Part shown: positions 1-12,177 of the stretch, piece after piece
How the letters are laid out: every line of letters starts with the position of its first letter
Position numbering within the stretch: the stretch's first letter is position 1
Origin: Dipteris shenzhenensis
Taxonomy: Eukaryota > Polypodiophyta > Polypodiopsida > Gleicheniales
Assembly (NCBI GenBank): GCA_047967505.1
Contig: CM106538.1
Direction: 5' to 3' (one strand)
Length of the DNA stretch: 64,000 nt
Notes under the pieces: model-generated
What the model was told of the DNA's origin: nothing
The model's database searches: none
Seen by the model: only the letters and a program-made list of their open reading frames with translations
Translations under genes and position numbers: made by a program

Positions 1-1094
1 GGGGGAATGGCACTAGTGACATTCTCCACAATCTTACAATTGTGACATTAAGATGGGGGAAATTTTGAAGAATGGAAATAGTGCCATTTTCTGGAGACGG
101 TGGATAGATACATCCAAACCTTAGATTTGGTATTCTAGTATTTTGATGCTATATGTTTCTTATCCAAGTTACAAGTTCTAGTGTCCTCGATCTAAGTTTT
201 AGATTCCACATTCCAAGCTTCATATTCTACAATCTTTGGGTTCAATTTTTGGGATCTGGATCCAATGTTTAGGTCTAGGCTAGGTTTATGAGCTTTGGGT
301 TTTAGTGTTCTAAATTGTGATCTCAAATATCAGATTTTGGGTTACATTTTGTCTTGAATATTGGGATACCAGGTCCTATGTTCAAGTTTTGAAGTTGCCA
401 GCTTTGGTATGGGTCTAAGGTTTCACGATTTGGATCCTAGCTATATGCTTCCAACAGGTCCAGGTTTAGCATCTTAGACCCTAGGGGTTCTAGCTCAAGG
501 TGACAATGCAATAGTATTTGTTCAATTTACTTTTTATCCCTTCCCCCTATATTATTTCCATGTTTAATTTCCCCTCCCCTCTTCCTTTTTCCCTTCCTTC
601 CCCCCACCCCCTCTCTAATTTTTCCCTAGCTTTCTCCTTTATTTCCCCCTAATTCTGCTTAAATTTCCCTTGAATTTTTCTTAAATATTTTTTCTAATTT
701 TCCTACCCCCCCTCTTTGCCCCCTCAATTTTCACCTAGTTCTTCTCCCGATTTCCCCCTATTTTTGCCCCCCTAAATTCCCCCTAAAATTTCCCAATTTC
801 TTCCTTAACTAAACTTATAACCCCCTCTCCCCCTAACCTCCCCTCCCTAATTAAACCTCTATCCAACCGCCTAGTTTACTCCCTCCAAAAGAAACCCCTT
901 ATCTTCCTCGACCCTTCTTTTCCCTGCCTGATAGTCGCTTCCAACTACCGACTAGCCTCACAAGCTACTTAACCCCCTCCACTCTCAGCAATTCTCCTAC
1001 GCTCTAAATTCCCCCCTCTCTAAAACTCTTAACCCTCCCTCTGCCCGACTGATTGATTTTTCGTAAACGACGTGCCTTCGTCCCATCGATTGCG
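1..1094. repeat. Left arm of a 1.09-kb inverted repeat (inverted R terminus)
   Basis: Reading this stretch against the reverse complement of 40301-41394 shows what looks like a perfect match of equal length (1,094 bp each). It begins GGGGGAATGGCACTAG and contains a long pyrimidine-rich tract at about 540-1040. The match stops abruptly at 1094/40301, where truncated Helitron Rep coding sequence begins. Two other copies of the same repeat, at 13156-13740 and about 15280-16528, are visibly more diverged. The outer edge is the window edge, so the match may continue further left. It could be a terminal inverted repeat of a very large element or a recent inverted duplication. Confidence 0.85.
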
Positions 1095-2360
1095 TCCTCC
1101 AACTTTTTTTGTTACACTTTCTGCAGGAGAAAAACTATGGAAGCCTCTAATTGAAGCAATACAAAAACTAAACACAAATACCACACCCAACGTGGACATA
1201 AATCAACAAGCTCGAATAAGACATCTATTTCGCTCTGATCCCGTCACTACAGCCCAATAGTATGTGCACAAATTCCAAGCCCTTAAAAACGTTATAAAAA
1301 AAGACCACAACATTCTGGGAAAATTGAATGACTTCTTCTTCATTATGGAATTCCAAAATAGAGGTAGTCAACACGATCACGGACTATTGTGGGTCAAAAA
1401 TGCACCCATCTTTGGAATTTCTTCAAACACTGAAATTGAGCAATTTGCAGAAAGATACATATCAACAAACAGTTTGAAACTTCCAATTGAACTACAACAA
1501 ATTCAAACACATAGGCATCGTAAGACATGCTTCAAGAGAAAACAAAAATGTTGTTTTGGATTTCCACGCGCTCCCATGTCCTCCACAAAAGTCTTGCTTC
1601 CATTAAAATTTGAAGATCGTAACGACATTTTAAAAAAACTAGCTCTCATTAACTCTACATTGTCACAAGATACAACATTAACTTTAGACTATCATGGATT
1701 CTTGCAAACTATCAACCTAACATAGGATGAATACATAAACAGTCTACGAGCATCTATTTCACAACCTACTCTTTTCTTGAGAAGAGAACCAAAAGATATA
1801 TACACACAAACAACTTCAACCCTCATTTATTAAAATTATGGGGAGCAAATATAGATGTTCAATTTATAGTGAATCCACATGGAGTAGCAGCTTATTGTAC
1901 ATCTTACATGACTAAAATTGACAAAGAAACCACATTAGCAGTTAAGGAAGCTTTGTCCCAAAGCATTAACACAAATGCTGCCCCTAATGAATGCATACGA
2001 AAAGTTGGAAATGCAATATTGAACACACAACACATAAGCTCTCAACAAGCAGTGTATTTGGCACTATCACTACCACTCTCCACTTCAAGTAGACAATTTC
2101 AATATATTAAGACTAGCCCTCCTGACAAAAGAACCCTATTGCTTAAACGCAGAGAGCAATTGCAAAAACTAGACCCAGAAAGCATGAATATATTTTTCGA
2201 TGACATCATTACAAAGTACTTACATTGATCACAAGGTCTTCATGATGTTTGTTTAGCAAGCTTTGTCAGTGACTACACAATCAATGGAAACAATGCAAAA
2301 AAAAGGAAAAAAAATAAAATTATATGATTCAACAACTACAATCAAACAAAAGACCCATAA
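1095..2360 (+). pseudogene. Helitron Rep (HUH nuclease) region, broken
   Basis: The Helitron-typical segment PPTFFVTLSAGEKLW starts immediately after the inverted repeat. The HUH-region motif follows: EFQNRGSQHDHGLLWV, with two histidines spaced H-x-H, about 25 residues into the stretch beginning at 1264. Further on come GANIDVQFIVNPHG, YCTSYMTK and, near 2220, the conserved region ending in an SFVSDY-like phrase. One in-frame TAG (1258-1260), a TAG near 1723, a frameshift near 1800-1820 and a TGA near 2226 interrupt it. In live Helitrons this domain nicks and joins single strands during rolling-circle transposition. No Rep counterpart exists in the second block. Confidence 0.8.
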
Positions 2361-2384
2361 AATTACTACAGAGAGATATGTCTC

Positions 2385-4038
2385 TTGTACTTCCCATTCC
2401 ACACTACTGAGCTAATTCTTGATGAGATTGTTTATACTTGGCATGATATGTACCACAACAACAAAAACATCATAGATCCCAACAAAGACAAGTTCAACAA
2501 GCTTATCTTAAATAACAAAAAAGTTACCTCAACCAACTCAACTACAAAATCATCATACACTAATCTTATCCAAAATAATAATGATGGATATGACATTGGA
2601 ATAGACATGCCCAATCCTTTAAAAGAAAACAATATTTCCATAATACTTTGCTACCATGTAAAAAAAACACTGAAGATTGTTACTATGAAAACTTTAGGTC
2701 TTTGAATTCGGAGCATCAACTTATTGTTGATGACATAATTTTAAAGAAAAGAACATCACCTACAAAACCATTCCATCTTTTCCTAACAAGCAATGCAGGA
2801 ACTGGAAAAACATTCACGCTACTTGCAATCGTCCAAGCGTTGTTGCGCACTTACTCACACAAAGAAACAAACAATATAGAATCTCCCAAAATATTATTGC
2901 TCGCTTACACAGGAAAAGCAGCTTTCAACATTGGAGGCAGAACGATCCATGCTGCACTACATCTATCACTTATGACATCTCAATACACAAGCCTATCGAG
3001 CGAGAAACTACAAGAACTATCACAACTCTTCAAAGATCTTCAGCTAGTAGTATTTGATGAAGTATCTTTGATTGGATACAACACATTTGCTGCAGCAGAC
3101 CTGCGTCTAAGAGAGATAAAACACAACCACATGCAACCATTTGGTGGTCTTGATGTTCTCCTTTGTGGAGACTTATGCCAAGCTAGCCCTACAAAATACT
3201 CATGGCTATTTATCGATCAATCAATACAAACATCAGTACAAACATCATTTTGGAAGAACAATGTCTACCAATACGAACTAACAACACCAATGCGACAAAC
3301 AAACTATGAATTCATTAACATTCTCAACAAAATTAGAACAGGCATACATACAGAGGCCGACATCACACACATAAACGAAAAGTATCTAAGACAACCACTT
3401 AAAAAAGAAATCATTCCCCATCTATTTTACACTAATGCTTCTAAAGACATTCACAACAAAGAAGAATTCCATTTACTCAAACAAATTCCTCATATTCTAC
3501 AAGCAATAGACATAAGGCACAAAACATGTAGCAAAACAATAACAATCCCAATGAACCCATCGAACACTTCTGGATTACATTAAACATTGCATTTAAAGCC
3601 TACAGATAGTCGAAATGTGCTCGGGTAATCTAGACATCTCCGATGGATTGGTTAATGGAGTAGATGGGATCTTTCAACATTCTACCCTTATAGGAGAATT
3701 GTAATGTGTTTGGATCTTGTTCCACAATGATACTATCGGCAAGGAAGCACGCTTAAATAACTCCTCTCTATATTCCAACGAAGTACCGAAGTTGTGGACA
3801 CCAATATTACAAATCACAAAAGAATTTCAAGTAGGGAAAAACAACTTCAACACTGTTTCTCGAACACAATTCCCAATTCAGCCAGCTTCAGCTAGGACAA
3901 TACACCGTTCCCAAGGTCTATACCTCGCATTTGATCCATCCTTAATTAAGACACATGGCCTCACATACACAGCTCTATCATGAATAACGAACCCTGATAT
4001 CTTTTACCTTCTAAAGCCACTCCACTCAAAACACATTA
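2385..4038 (+). pseudogene. Helitron PIF1-like helicase region, copy 1
   Basis: A linker with LYFPFHTTELILDE and YTWHDMYHNNK, typical of the Rep-helicase junction, precedes a 311-residue open stretch (2648-3583). That stretch has Walker A SNAGTGKT at residues 48-55, Walker B VVFDEVSLI around residue 137, the GDLCQASP motif and a TPMRQ arginine-containing motif. After stops near 3583 and 3707 the C-terminal helicase motifs follow at 3717-3983, including TIHRSQGL and GLTYTALS. A TGA at 3981-3983 sits where the second block has CGA, consistent with deamination of a methylated CpG. A 9-bp deletion near 3921 removes residues present in the other copy. As read, the core is better preserved here than in copy 2. 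Confidence 0.85.
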
Positions 4039-4139
4039 AAGTGGACAAAATCGTCATCCAAGAGATGGGAAGACTTCGAACACATAGACAATGGATTCCA
4101 ACACAAATAAACTTCTCAACTAATATCAGCCAACAAAAT

Positions 4140-5740
4140 ACATTGCAATCCCTCAATACACGTGCATTAAAGTCCCACTTAATTGACATAATTAAAGATA
4201 CAAGTCTCCTTCAAGCATCAATACTCTGTCTCCAAGAATTGCATTGCAACAAATCATCAACACTATCCTTGCCAGAATTCACGTGTCTCCAAGAAACAAA
4301 TGGTGTGGGAATAGCAACATGCTACAAAAAAGAAATGCAACTACAACAAAAAATTTACAAACAAAACCAAGGGTTTGAATGCTTATTGACCATATTTCAA
4401 ACGCAAACAAATAAAAAAGTAGCCATCATAAATGTCTACAACTCGCCCCTCTCCAAAACTTCTTCAGTCCTTGACAATCTCCAAAAAATATTTCTACACA
4501 TTGAGGAAGATACACTGTTATGGATAAATTTATCTAAGGAAAAAGGCATAAATATGTGTGGCAATAGTATAATAAAATATGGTATGCATAGGGCCCAGGG
4601 TTGAGGTGGCAGGGCATGACCCTTCCACGTAAGAGGACCCATAAGGTGTGATGTACATAATCCATGGTAGTAATATTATAAAATGTAAGGTGGCATGGCT
4701 CCTCCATGTGCCACCCCTCCACCAAGGTTGCATTTAGTGAGATATGGCTCAAAGTCCATGGGAGAAGTAATATAAAATAGGTGGAGATGGATATTATATT
4801 GGGTTATTCCCTCCATAGAGGATAGGCCCATATGGGGGAGGTATAGAAAGTCCAAGAGAGCAAGTTAAATAATGGGGAAAGTAGGATGAGGTGGCAAGAT
4901 TCCTTGTGCCAACCCTCCACTTGTCCTCCTAAAGGTTTGAACATATTATAAAATTGGGAAGAGACCAAGGGAGTATCATAGACTTGAGATATGGGACTTG
5001 ATTTATGTGGAAAAATGAGGCAAAGGGTTGTCACACACAATTGAGAGTGCGTAAGCGCCTAGCCCACATGGGAGACTTTTCCACACACACCATGCATGTG
5101 GGAGGAGGCATTTATTGGGAGAGACCCCCTCTCTTGGCTATAAAAGGAGGGGCTATTCCTTGATGTGACACGCTCATTCTTGTAAAGCCACCTAGCTACT
5201 ACTTTGATATTTCCCTCTCATCCTTTCTTTCAAATAAAGCATGGTCCTCTTCCCTTGATGTCTCCATCTTTACATTTCTCCTCCCATTATATACATGCTT
5301 CTCTTCCCCCTCTCCCTTTCCCCTTGTGCCATAGTCTCCCTCTTCATTCCCTCCCCTTCTAATCCCATTTCCCCTCCCATGATAACGTTTTGCCCTCACG
5401 TTCTCCTTTCCTCTATGGCCCTTGAGCGTCGCCATGCTTAGTGTCTAGCCTCTTGTCCTGATTTCTTTTCCAGCTAATAACACCCATAACAATCATAGGA
5501 GATTTCAACATCAACTTCCACAAAAAAACAAAAAACCAAACAACTAACAAATTTCATGGATCAACAAAACTTCGATCAATTGATTTTGCAACCAACTACT
5601 ATTCATGGATCTACTATTGACCACATTTGGACAAATCACAAGAACAACCACACATTGTTTGATACAAATTACATCTATTGGTCAGACCACTCACTTCTTT
5701 ACACAAACATTGTTTCCTAACAATCTTATGCAACTTTACA
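4140..5740 (+). pseudogene. Helentron EEP/APE-like endonuclease domain, copy 1, split by an insertion
   Basis: Fused after the helicase, this region shows the EEP series in order: ASILCLQELHC (metal-binding Glu), VAIINVYNSPLS, TIIGDFNI (GDFN) after the insertion, then STIDHIWTN and YWSDHSLLYT (catalytic SDH). The 967-bp insertion at 4516-5482 separates the first half (4140-4515) from the second (5483-5740). A one-base frameshift near 5603, just before STIDHIW, is shared with copy 2 and so predates the duplication. In Helentrons this domain is thought to help target cleavage. The diagnosis rests on motif order and position after the helicase. Confidence 0.78.
4516..5482 (+). mobile_element. 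Solo-LTR-like insertion (967 bp)
   Basis: The second block has an uninterrupted GATACACCCATAAC here, which gives the empty site. The inserted segment begins TGTTATGG and ends CTAATAACA, so its ends are inverted TGTTAT/ATAACA as in LTRs. Inside are a TATA box (TATAAAA, 5139-5145) and, downstream, AATAAA (5233-5238), the order expected for U3-R. Short ORFs on both strands have no recognisable product. A clean 5-bp target duplication is not visible; an ACAC duplication would need slightly different ends. It arose after, or was lost in only one copy since, the block duplication. Confidence 0.75.
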
Positions 5741-5970
5741 AAACCTTCTTCAAGAAATTCAAAGGGAAATTCCTGAAGGCCATTTGAATGTAATTCATCT
5801 TGTTTGATTATATGTATTACTTCTTTTTGCAAAACAATAGACAATGTTTAAGAGTTTCTTAGTAAACGAAAGACCAATAAGCCAAAGGAAAACCAAAAAT
5901 CATTGGTGTTCCCATGGCCTCTACTTATAATTATGTCACCATTGCTTTCGAATGAGCTTGCTCTCAAGCT

Positions 5971-8332
5971 ATGGCGACTTCTTCTTCCTCCTCTCCCTTG
6001 TTAGTTTCAACCCTCGCGAATTTCGAATTTTGGTTCATCGCTGTGCTCTACTGCCTCGCCTCGCTTCTCATGCTATGCCTGATGGCCTACGATATCAGGC
6101 TTTCCAAATTCTATCGCCAATATTGGTTCCCCTGCAGATTTCTCCGGTTCGACTCCTTCACTTTGATGCTGCTGCTATTGTGTCTCAGCGCCATTCGGAT
6201 GTCTTTCGACCTTAGATCTTAGCTATATGCCCATTGCTCATCAACTTGATGCGTATGTGGCATACGAAAGTCGGGTCCTGGTGTTGAAGGTCCTTGTGTG
6301 TGTTGTCATTGGGTATATCCTTCCCTCGGTTGCAAGTGACTCGTCTGCACAGAGCGATATTTGGAGCAGCGTTAGGGGCCTTGCTTTCCTCATAGCGTCT
6401 GTCGTTGCTCACATGCTTTACGAGTTGTATGTCTTGTACAATATTGCGTCTGCAATGTTTTCCTCCGGAAGCAACATCAGTGCGTACGTCCATCATGGGA
6501 CAACTGCAAAAATTATCGTAGTTGCAACAGCAAGCATTTGCGTCACGGCAGCTCTGTTGTTCTTGGTATTGCTGTTGATGGCAGCTGCGACAGCTGTGCT
6601 AGGTTTGAGAGAGTTGTTCGGCCACAAGTTAGAACTTTGTCTTCCACGACACAGTTTTGCATACTCATGGGAGCAAGTCCGCTTTAAGGCATTGAAATCT
6701 TGGGTTGTGGCTCGAACATCGGATCCTGAATTTGTTCTTGCCAGGTCAGTGATCGGTCCAGTCTCAGCAATCACCGTATCAGGTTGTTTAATGGCCCTTA
6801 TATCTGTTGAAATTTTCGCGATAATGAGTGTGCGGGATGGAGGGTCTTTGTCTGGCTACTTCCGAGGGGCCGAGTTTTTTTCATTTCCTACCATTGCACT
6901 TGGGTGGAGTGTAATAGTCACAAGATCGTTGTTGCAAGTTATGAATTGCCCGAGATTCGAGCTTTCATATTCGAGCTGTAAAAACTTCTTCAAGGTGGAG
7001 ACCTTCTGGAACAGACATCTTCTTAGGAGCATCCATTCCAGTGTCTGCAATCGTCAGGACCACAACGGATCATGGCAATTATGCTTGAGGAAGATCTACA
7101 TCCTAATTCGGTACTTGCTTTTCTACATAGTCATATCCTCAAACTTTATCACAATTTGGATGAGCAAGATAGGATGGTTGACGATGGAGTTGACTATGGG
7201 AGCGATGTTCAAGACGATTAGACGATTCCTCTTGTGCAGGAGGACAAACTCAAGCAGTGAAGAGACAACGTCATTAGAGCCTCTAGAAGAATGGGTTATG
7301 GGCGTGGAGGGAGAGGATAAGCGTGCTCTTTGGAACGCTACTAAGGGGGCATTGAACCGTACAAGGAAGCTGTTGATGGCCGAGCGTGTGGAGGACCACC
7401 AGATTTCTGCCTTAACAACTCTGCTAGGAATGGTAGACACACAGAATTTTTGTGGAGTAAGAGAGTACGTGAAGTTTGTGGAAATGCTGGAAGGAAGTGA
7501 AGACCGCAAAAGCGCGGACCCCCTGGAAAGCAGCTGGACGATGTTAGCAGCCACTCTCGCGGTCGTGCTGTCTTGTCTTGATGGGAGCCTACACGATCAT
7601 AATGTAAAGGATCCATTGGCTCCGTGCTGGGCGAGAAGCTGCTACGAACAAGCGAGGGAGATGATGAGAGCTGTAGACACGGCAAGCAGGAAGGATGACA
7701 ATGCGCAGATGCTATTGATGAGGGCAGCGGAGGAGGCACTGATTTCAGATTGGACATTGAGGGTGGTGGGCAAGAAGCTAGGAGGATGTACGAGGGAGGA
7801 AGAAACGGCGTTGGAGAGGATAAGAGCGTGGAAGGGGTTGGGCAAGGAGATGGGCAAAGGTGATGGAGAAGACTACAGAGCAGGAAGTGTGGTTGCTGGA
7901 AGAAGTATGTTGAAGGTGTGTGCTTTGGCAGAGACTGTAGGAGAACGATTGGGAGAGAAGGCGATGGTGGAGTGCTTGATTCAAACGTTTGCAGATGTTG
8001 TGGGGGCTTGCTTGACAAAGCTTCCTTGGGCATGCGTTGTCCATTGCTACTATGGTTCAAGAGCCTTCTGTGAGTCCAAGGTTTTAAGCATCTTCCCTAT
8101 CATTGCCAAAGGTGAGAAGCTTTTCAACGCTGCAGGATGGTCTCTTCAACCCTCTCCCAACACGACCAACTTGACTTTACACAACTTTCACAATTTGATC
8201 CCCCCTCCTCCTTTTCCTCCTCCTCAAAGATCATTTTGGCGCATCTATGGAAGCCTTCTCAGCTCCCCACCCTCACGTTTGACACATTCCACCACAACCA
8301 TTAGTTCCATTCATAGCATTCCCAATATTTAA
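5971..8332 (+). pseudogene. Gene A copy 1: multi-pass membrane protein of unknown function, frameshifted
   Basis: The same gene is intact at 33107-35473. Here a 2-bp deletion between 6200 and 6201 (CGGAT-GTC versus CGGATCAGTC) throws the first 83 codons (5971-6222) out of frame with the rest. An open frame of 701 codons remains from a downstream ATG at 6227 to 8332, so a protein lacking the first two hydrophobic segments could still be made. A one-codon deletion (a Ser) near 6666 also distinguishes it. Visible differences from copy 2 are about 1%, with more amino-acid-changing than silent ones, which does not suggest strong constraint. There are no introns. Long minus-strand ORFs over it are shadows. 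Confidence 0.8.
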
Positions 8333-10967
8333 TCATTGCACCTTGGAAATTATCAAGCCTATAGTCTCCCCACCCACCTCGTGTAACACATGATATTACA
8401 AGAAGTTTATATTCATATTGGCACATATTTCAACCCACAATCTCCCACTCCTTTATTTTTTCTTTCAAAGAACAATTTACAAGCATGCTTTCCAACTTCC
8501 CCTCCAAAATAGCTACTCAAAGAAGTAAGGAAGAATGAATTCTTGTAATTAAAAATCATCTATAGAAACGAATCAATTGTTGTTTTCTCCTCCTACTAGG
8601 AATCAAATCAACTATATCATTATGTTGCAAGGCTCAAAGGTGTGTGTATATAAAGGTTGGCCATCAACGGTAATTAACTCCTCACGTCAAGGGAGCCACT
8701 TGAAAATTTGTAACCTTAGCACATGTGTTTTAACTTTGATACTCCTTTGCACATAACGTTTACATACATTCAAACTTTTAGTGCTAAAAAAAAATATCTG
8801 AATTAATTAGCTCTTGAAGACATGTGGTATGTGTGATTTCTATACAGATTTGACCTCCCTAAGTATTTTCACTAGCAATAAATTCTTCCACTAAATGCAT
8901 AGTAGCTATGATCCCTCCAAAAAACACAAGGATTTAATGATCATTACTTTAATTTTTCAAAATGTACTAATAGAAATAGTAGCAACAAATAAAAATTAGT
9001 TCAAAAAATGTTGCATATTGTAAAATTCTAGAAAGATCAAATCAAGAATTAGACCCATAACTCATCTTGGGCTACTTCATCATTTCACCATTTATCTTTT
9101 GCTAACTTGTTGAAGATGTAAATTATACTATGTGTGTAATTGGGATAATGTATATGCCAAGAGGCAAAATGTGCATAATTAAAGATGTAAATTTCACTAT
9201 GTGTGGAATTGGGACGACGTATATGCCAAGAGGCAAAATGTACATTTTGTCCATCAAAACTTTTGTATTTATCAAAATAATAACTACAAACGTTTGTAAT
9301 TCAATCTTTGCACCTAAACTGCTTCAGTTTGAGAGGGGGTAGAGTTTGCACTTCCTCTTCCTCGTATTTCTTTTTTCAATATGAGAGTATGCATAATTTT
9401 GCACCTCTCTCATTTAGTTAGTTTGTCAAGAGGAAAGGATGTAGCTCTTTGCCTCTCACATGTGCTTTCACAAGTCTTGTCAAGGTTTGTAGCTACTCTA
9501 CTGATATGCCCTTTCTCCCATTTGGTTGGTTAGGAGGGGCCATAAAAAACCCAGCACCCCTCTTCTTTTTGAGTACACAAGGCTGGTCCTCATTATCCTC
9601 ATTGGTCGAGGCATGAGGGACGAGCCTAGCCACTAAGATGGTGATTGTGAACAAGGCCCCATCCTAGCCTAGCACCCAATGTGCGACCTAATGTCCCAAA
9701 TGTAGTGCCAAACAAATTGCAAGGGATACAAACAAGGATACAGATGGGCGTACATAAACATCTAATGAAGTCCACCATTACAACAAAGAATCTACATGGA
9801 GTACCACAACTTGCCACATAGATGGCAGAACAATTGCTATGATGATGCTAGAGTAGTAGAAAGTGATAGAAGTTTCCCCACCCTAGCATGTTGTTCATGA
9901 TAGAAAAAGTACAAAGGTGGCCCAAAGAAAGTAAGCCTAAGGCCCTATTTGATGGTTTAGCCAATGCAGCTACACCTAGTTCATATCTTTTCATATCTAT
10001 TTAGTGGTCTAGCTATTGGTGGTGGCTTGATTAGAGAGGATAAGTTACATAAATATTTGACAACTAAACATATTCTCAAGCTTGCCTCTCAACTTCTGGC
10101 CAAAGCCAATGAGAGAGTGAGCATCGTAGTAGAGGAGCAAGAGGTGATGTGGCCTCATCAATGCCACATGGTAGTCTTTCAAGCCAACACTAATTGTTGC
10201 TACATGGTAGCCTCAAAGCCTACCTTTTAGGCCCCCCTTGAATCTTTGTCACTATTCTAGTTAGAAAGGCAATAAAGCCTTCTCCTCCAAGCTTGTTCAA
10301 AGGTCTCACTCGTGCCATCTCAAGTCTTTTGCAAAGGTCCTCTCTAAATCTTTTCAAAATGCCCTATCTTAAACCACATTCAAGCTTCAAAGGGTGGTTT
10401 GCACCATTATTTTATCCTCTTAAAATGCTAAAAAATGTGTCCTCCATAGCATCCCATTTAGTAAAATATGTATTACCATATTGCACGTACCAATTCACAC
10501 AATCTAGTTCTATCTTTAGACCCTTCAAAAAGTAGGAGTCAGATAGTGGGTCAAAGCTCATTCCTTATTTGATAATGACATGATATTGAGTGGAGTCACA
10601 CTAGTACACATAGGCACTTTTATGACTCTTAACATACTATTCTAATATTTCTGGAGGGTCATTGTTTGCTTGGGTGTAGCCATTTTTGGTGAGGTTCAGG
10701 ATTTTTTCTATATATAGGTATCTTGCATGACCCATAACTTATGCATTGCTCAACGGAATTCGGTAAACTTTGTCTTCAAGTTGTAGTACACATTTCAAAC
10801 TTGAACATGAGAGCAAAAAATTATGGAATAAGCATTTGGAAAGAGACTGTTAAAGCATTACAAGTGCTATGTTACATGGCAAGCATGCATCTTGAAGACT
10901 ATAGGATATAGCAATTTATTCAAAAGCATCAAAATTTGTTTATTATATACTTTAATTAGACTGTGTT
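8333..10967. other. Non-coding interval between gene A and the transposase pseudogene, copy 1
   Basis: No convincing gene is seen on either strand; ORFs of 60-90 codons lack recognisable motifs. The stretch is AT-rich and nearly identical (about 0.5-1% different by eye) to 35474-38108. A 69-bp tandem duplication at 9115-9252 includes ATGCCAAGAGGCAAAATG twice. It could hold UTR or regulatory sequence of gene A, or the decayed body of the element that encoded the downstream transposase. Confidence 0.6.
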
Positions 10968-12177
10968 TTGTCTTCTTTTAGTAGTAGCAAAAAGGAGGCT
11001 CACTGTTCTATTGTTCTCGCATGTTGGGTCAGCAGACCGAGTTGTATCTCAAGTTTATGGATCAGAATCCATACATTTCAATTGGACAAAGGAGCTTTGA
11101 GCATTGTAAGCCCTGGTACATCAGGAAAGTCAAAGACAAAAATGTTTATTATTACAAAACACACATAGACTTTGACCTGGACCGACAAGCTATGAATGAC
11201 TTGAGATCTGGTCGTGTTGGAGCATTGCTCCATGGGGATCGATGCCCATGCCTCCCCGATGAATGCGCAGTCTGTAGGCCACCTGGATCCTCATCCTGTG
11301 TTGCAAGGGAGGGCAGGTTTTGTAGCCTAAGGTCTCTGTGGGAGACAGTGGTTTGTCCAAAGAGAGACCATGAGTAGCACCGGATTGAATGCATTCACAG
11401 CACATGCAAGCATTGCAGTTTGACGTTGAAGAACAAGACATTCAATGTCTATCCAAATGAAATGAGGGAAGACAACCATGTTGCTCTAAAATGGAGAAGA
11501 TTTGAAAATGTCAATGTTGAAGGATCTGATAAAAAGAGATGGCTACTATCATATAAGAGCACCCAGCCAAGGGAGCTTATAGGTTACGTGGTTCAATCCA
11601 TCCCAAAATATGTGCTTCACAATTTCACAGCCAGATGTCAGGATAAGCAATTCAAGATGTGCCTTGCCAATTTTCCCCATGACACTTTTATATCTGTCAT
11701 AGATTTTGCTAAAAATTATTCATTTCAAGAATAAGATGAGATACAAAGTGCTCACTGGTACAACAAGTAGATAACAATTCTTGTGCATATCACATACCGT
11801 CATTTTCTTGATTCTTCCATGCTTGATGCCAATCTGCTTGCTGACTCACAGGAGTCCAGGTCAGTGCAATGCATGTATCATTTCTACATTTTAGATGATA
11901 GGGAACATGACACCTTATTTATGGAGCATGCTTTTCTAGTGCATCGGGAATGGCTGAAAAAGGAAAATCCCCATGCAGAAAATATAAAACAACATTGGGT
12001 GTGGTCAGATGGTGCTGCCTGTCAATTTAAATCAACCTGTGGATTCTACTTCGTCTCAAGGTTCAAATCCGAGTCAAATCCTTGACCCATTTAGACATGA
12101 TGTAGAATTTCTTTGGGTCTAGCCATGGCAAGGGTGAACATGATGGATGCGGTTCTATTATTAAGCAAGCTCTCTTC
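10968..12177 (+). pseudogene. DDE-type transposase-like gene, decayed (copy 1)
   Basis: One frame (from 11021) reads through in-frame stops at 11375, 11732 and 11768 and then needs a frameshift near 12090. Conserved segments in order: QTELYLKF, IGQRSFEHCKPW, a Cys cluster (CPCLPDECAVC), SVIDFAKNYSF, ITILVHITYRH, YHFYILDDREHD, VWSDGAACQFKS and SHGKGEHDG. The minus-strand gene at 26118-29079 has the same series. I infer a D-D-E triad from Asp of DFAxNY, Asp of SDG and Glu of GEHDG. In this copy the Glu of DFAENY has become Lys, and the C-terminal domain is lost where repeat R begins. The stop at 11375 is shared with the second block, so the gene was already dead before duplication. No superfamily name is claimed. 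Confidence 0.7.

Larger units (their letters stand above)
1095..5870 (+). mobile_element. Helentron-type Helitron, 5'-truncated and decayed, copy 1
   Basis: In order this holds an HUH Rep-like region, a PIF1-family helicase and a C-terminal exonuclease-endonuclease-phosphatase (EEP/APE-like) domain. That is the architecture described for Helentron-type rolling-circle transposons, as opposed to classic plant Helitrons, which end after the helicase. The 5' part is cut exactly where the inverted repeat ends, so the Rep N-terminus and the left transposon end are missing. Stops and frameshifts break the frame, and a 967-bp LTR-like insertion splits the endonuclease. No 3' terminal hairpin with CTRR could be placed confidently. 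Confidence 0.8.

Noticed and set aside
7123-8060. Long minus-strand ORFs over gene A (143 and 239 codons, with equivalents in copy 2)
   Set aside because: They are Ser/Pro/Leu-rich antisense shadows of the conserved plus-strand frame and lack motifs of their own.
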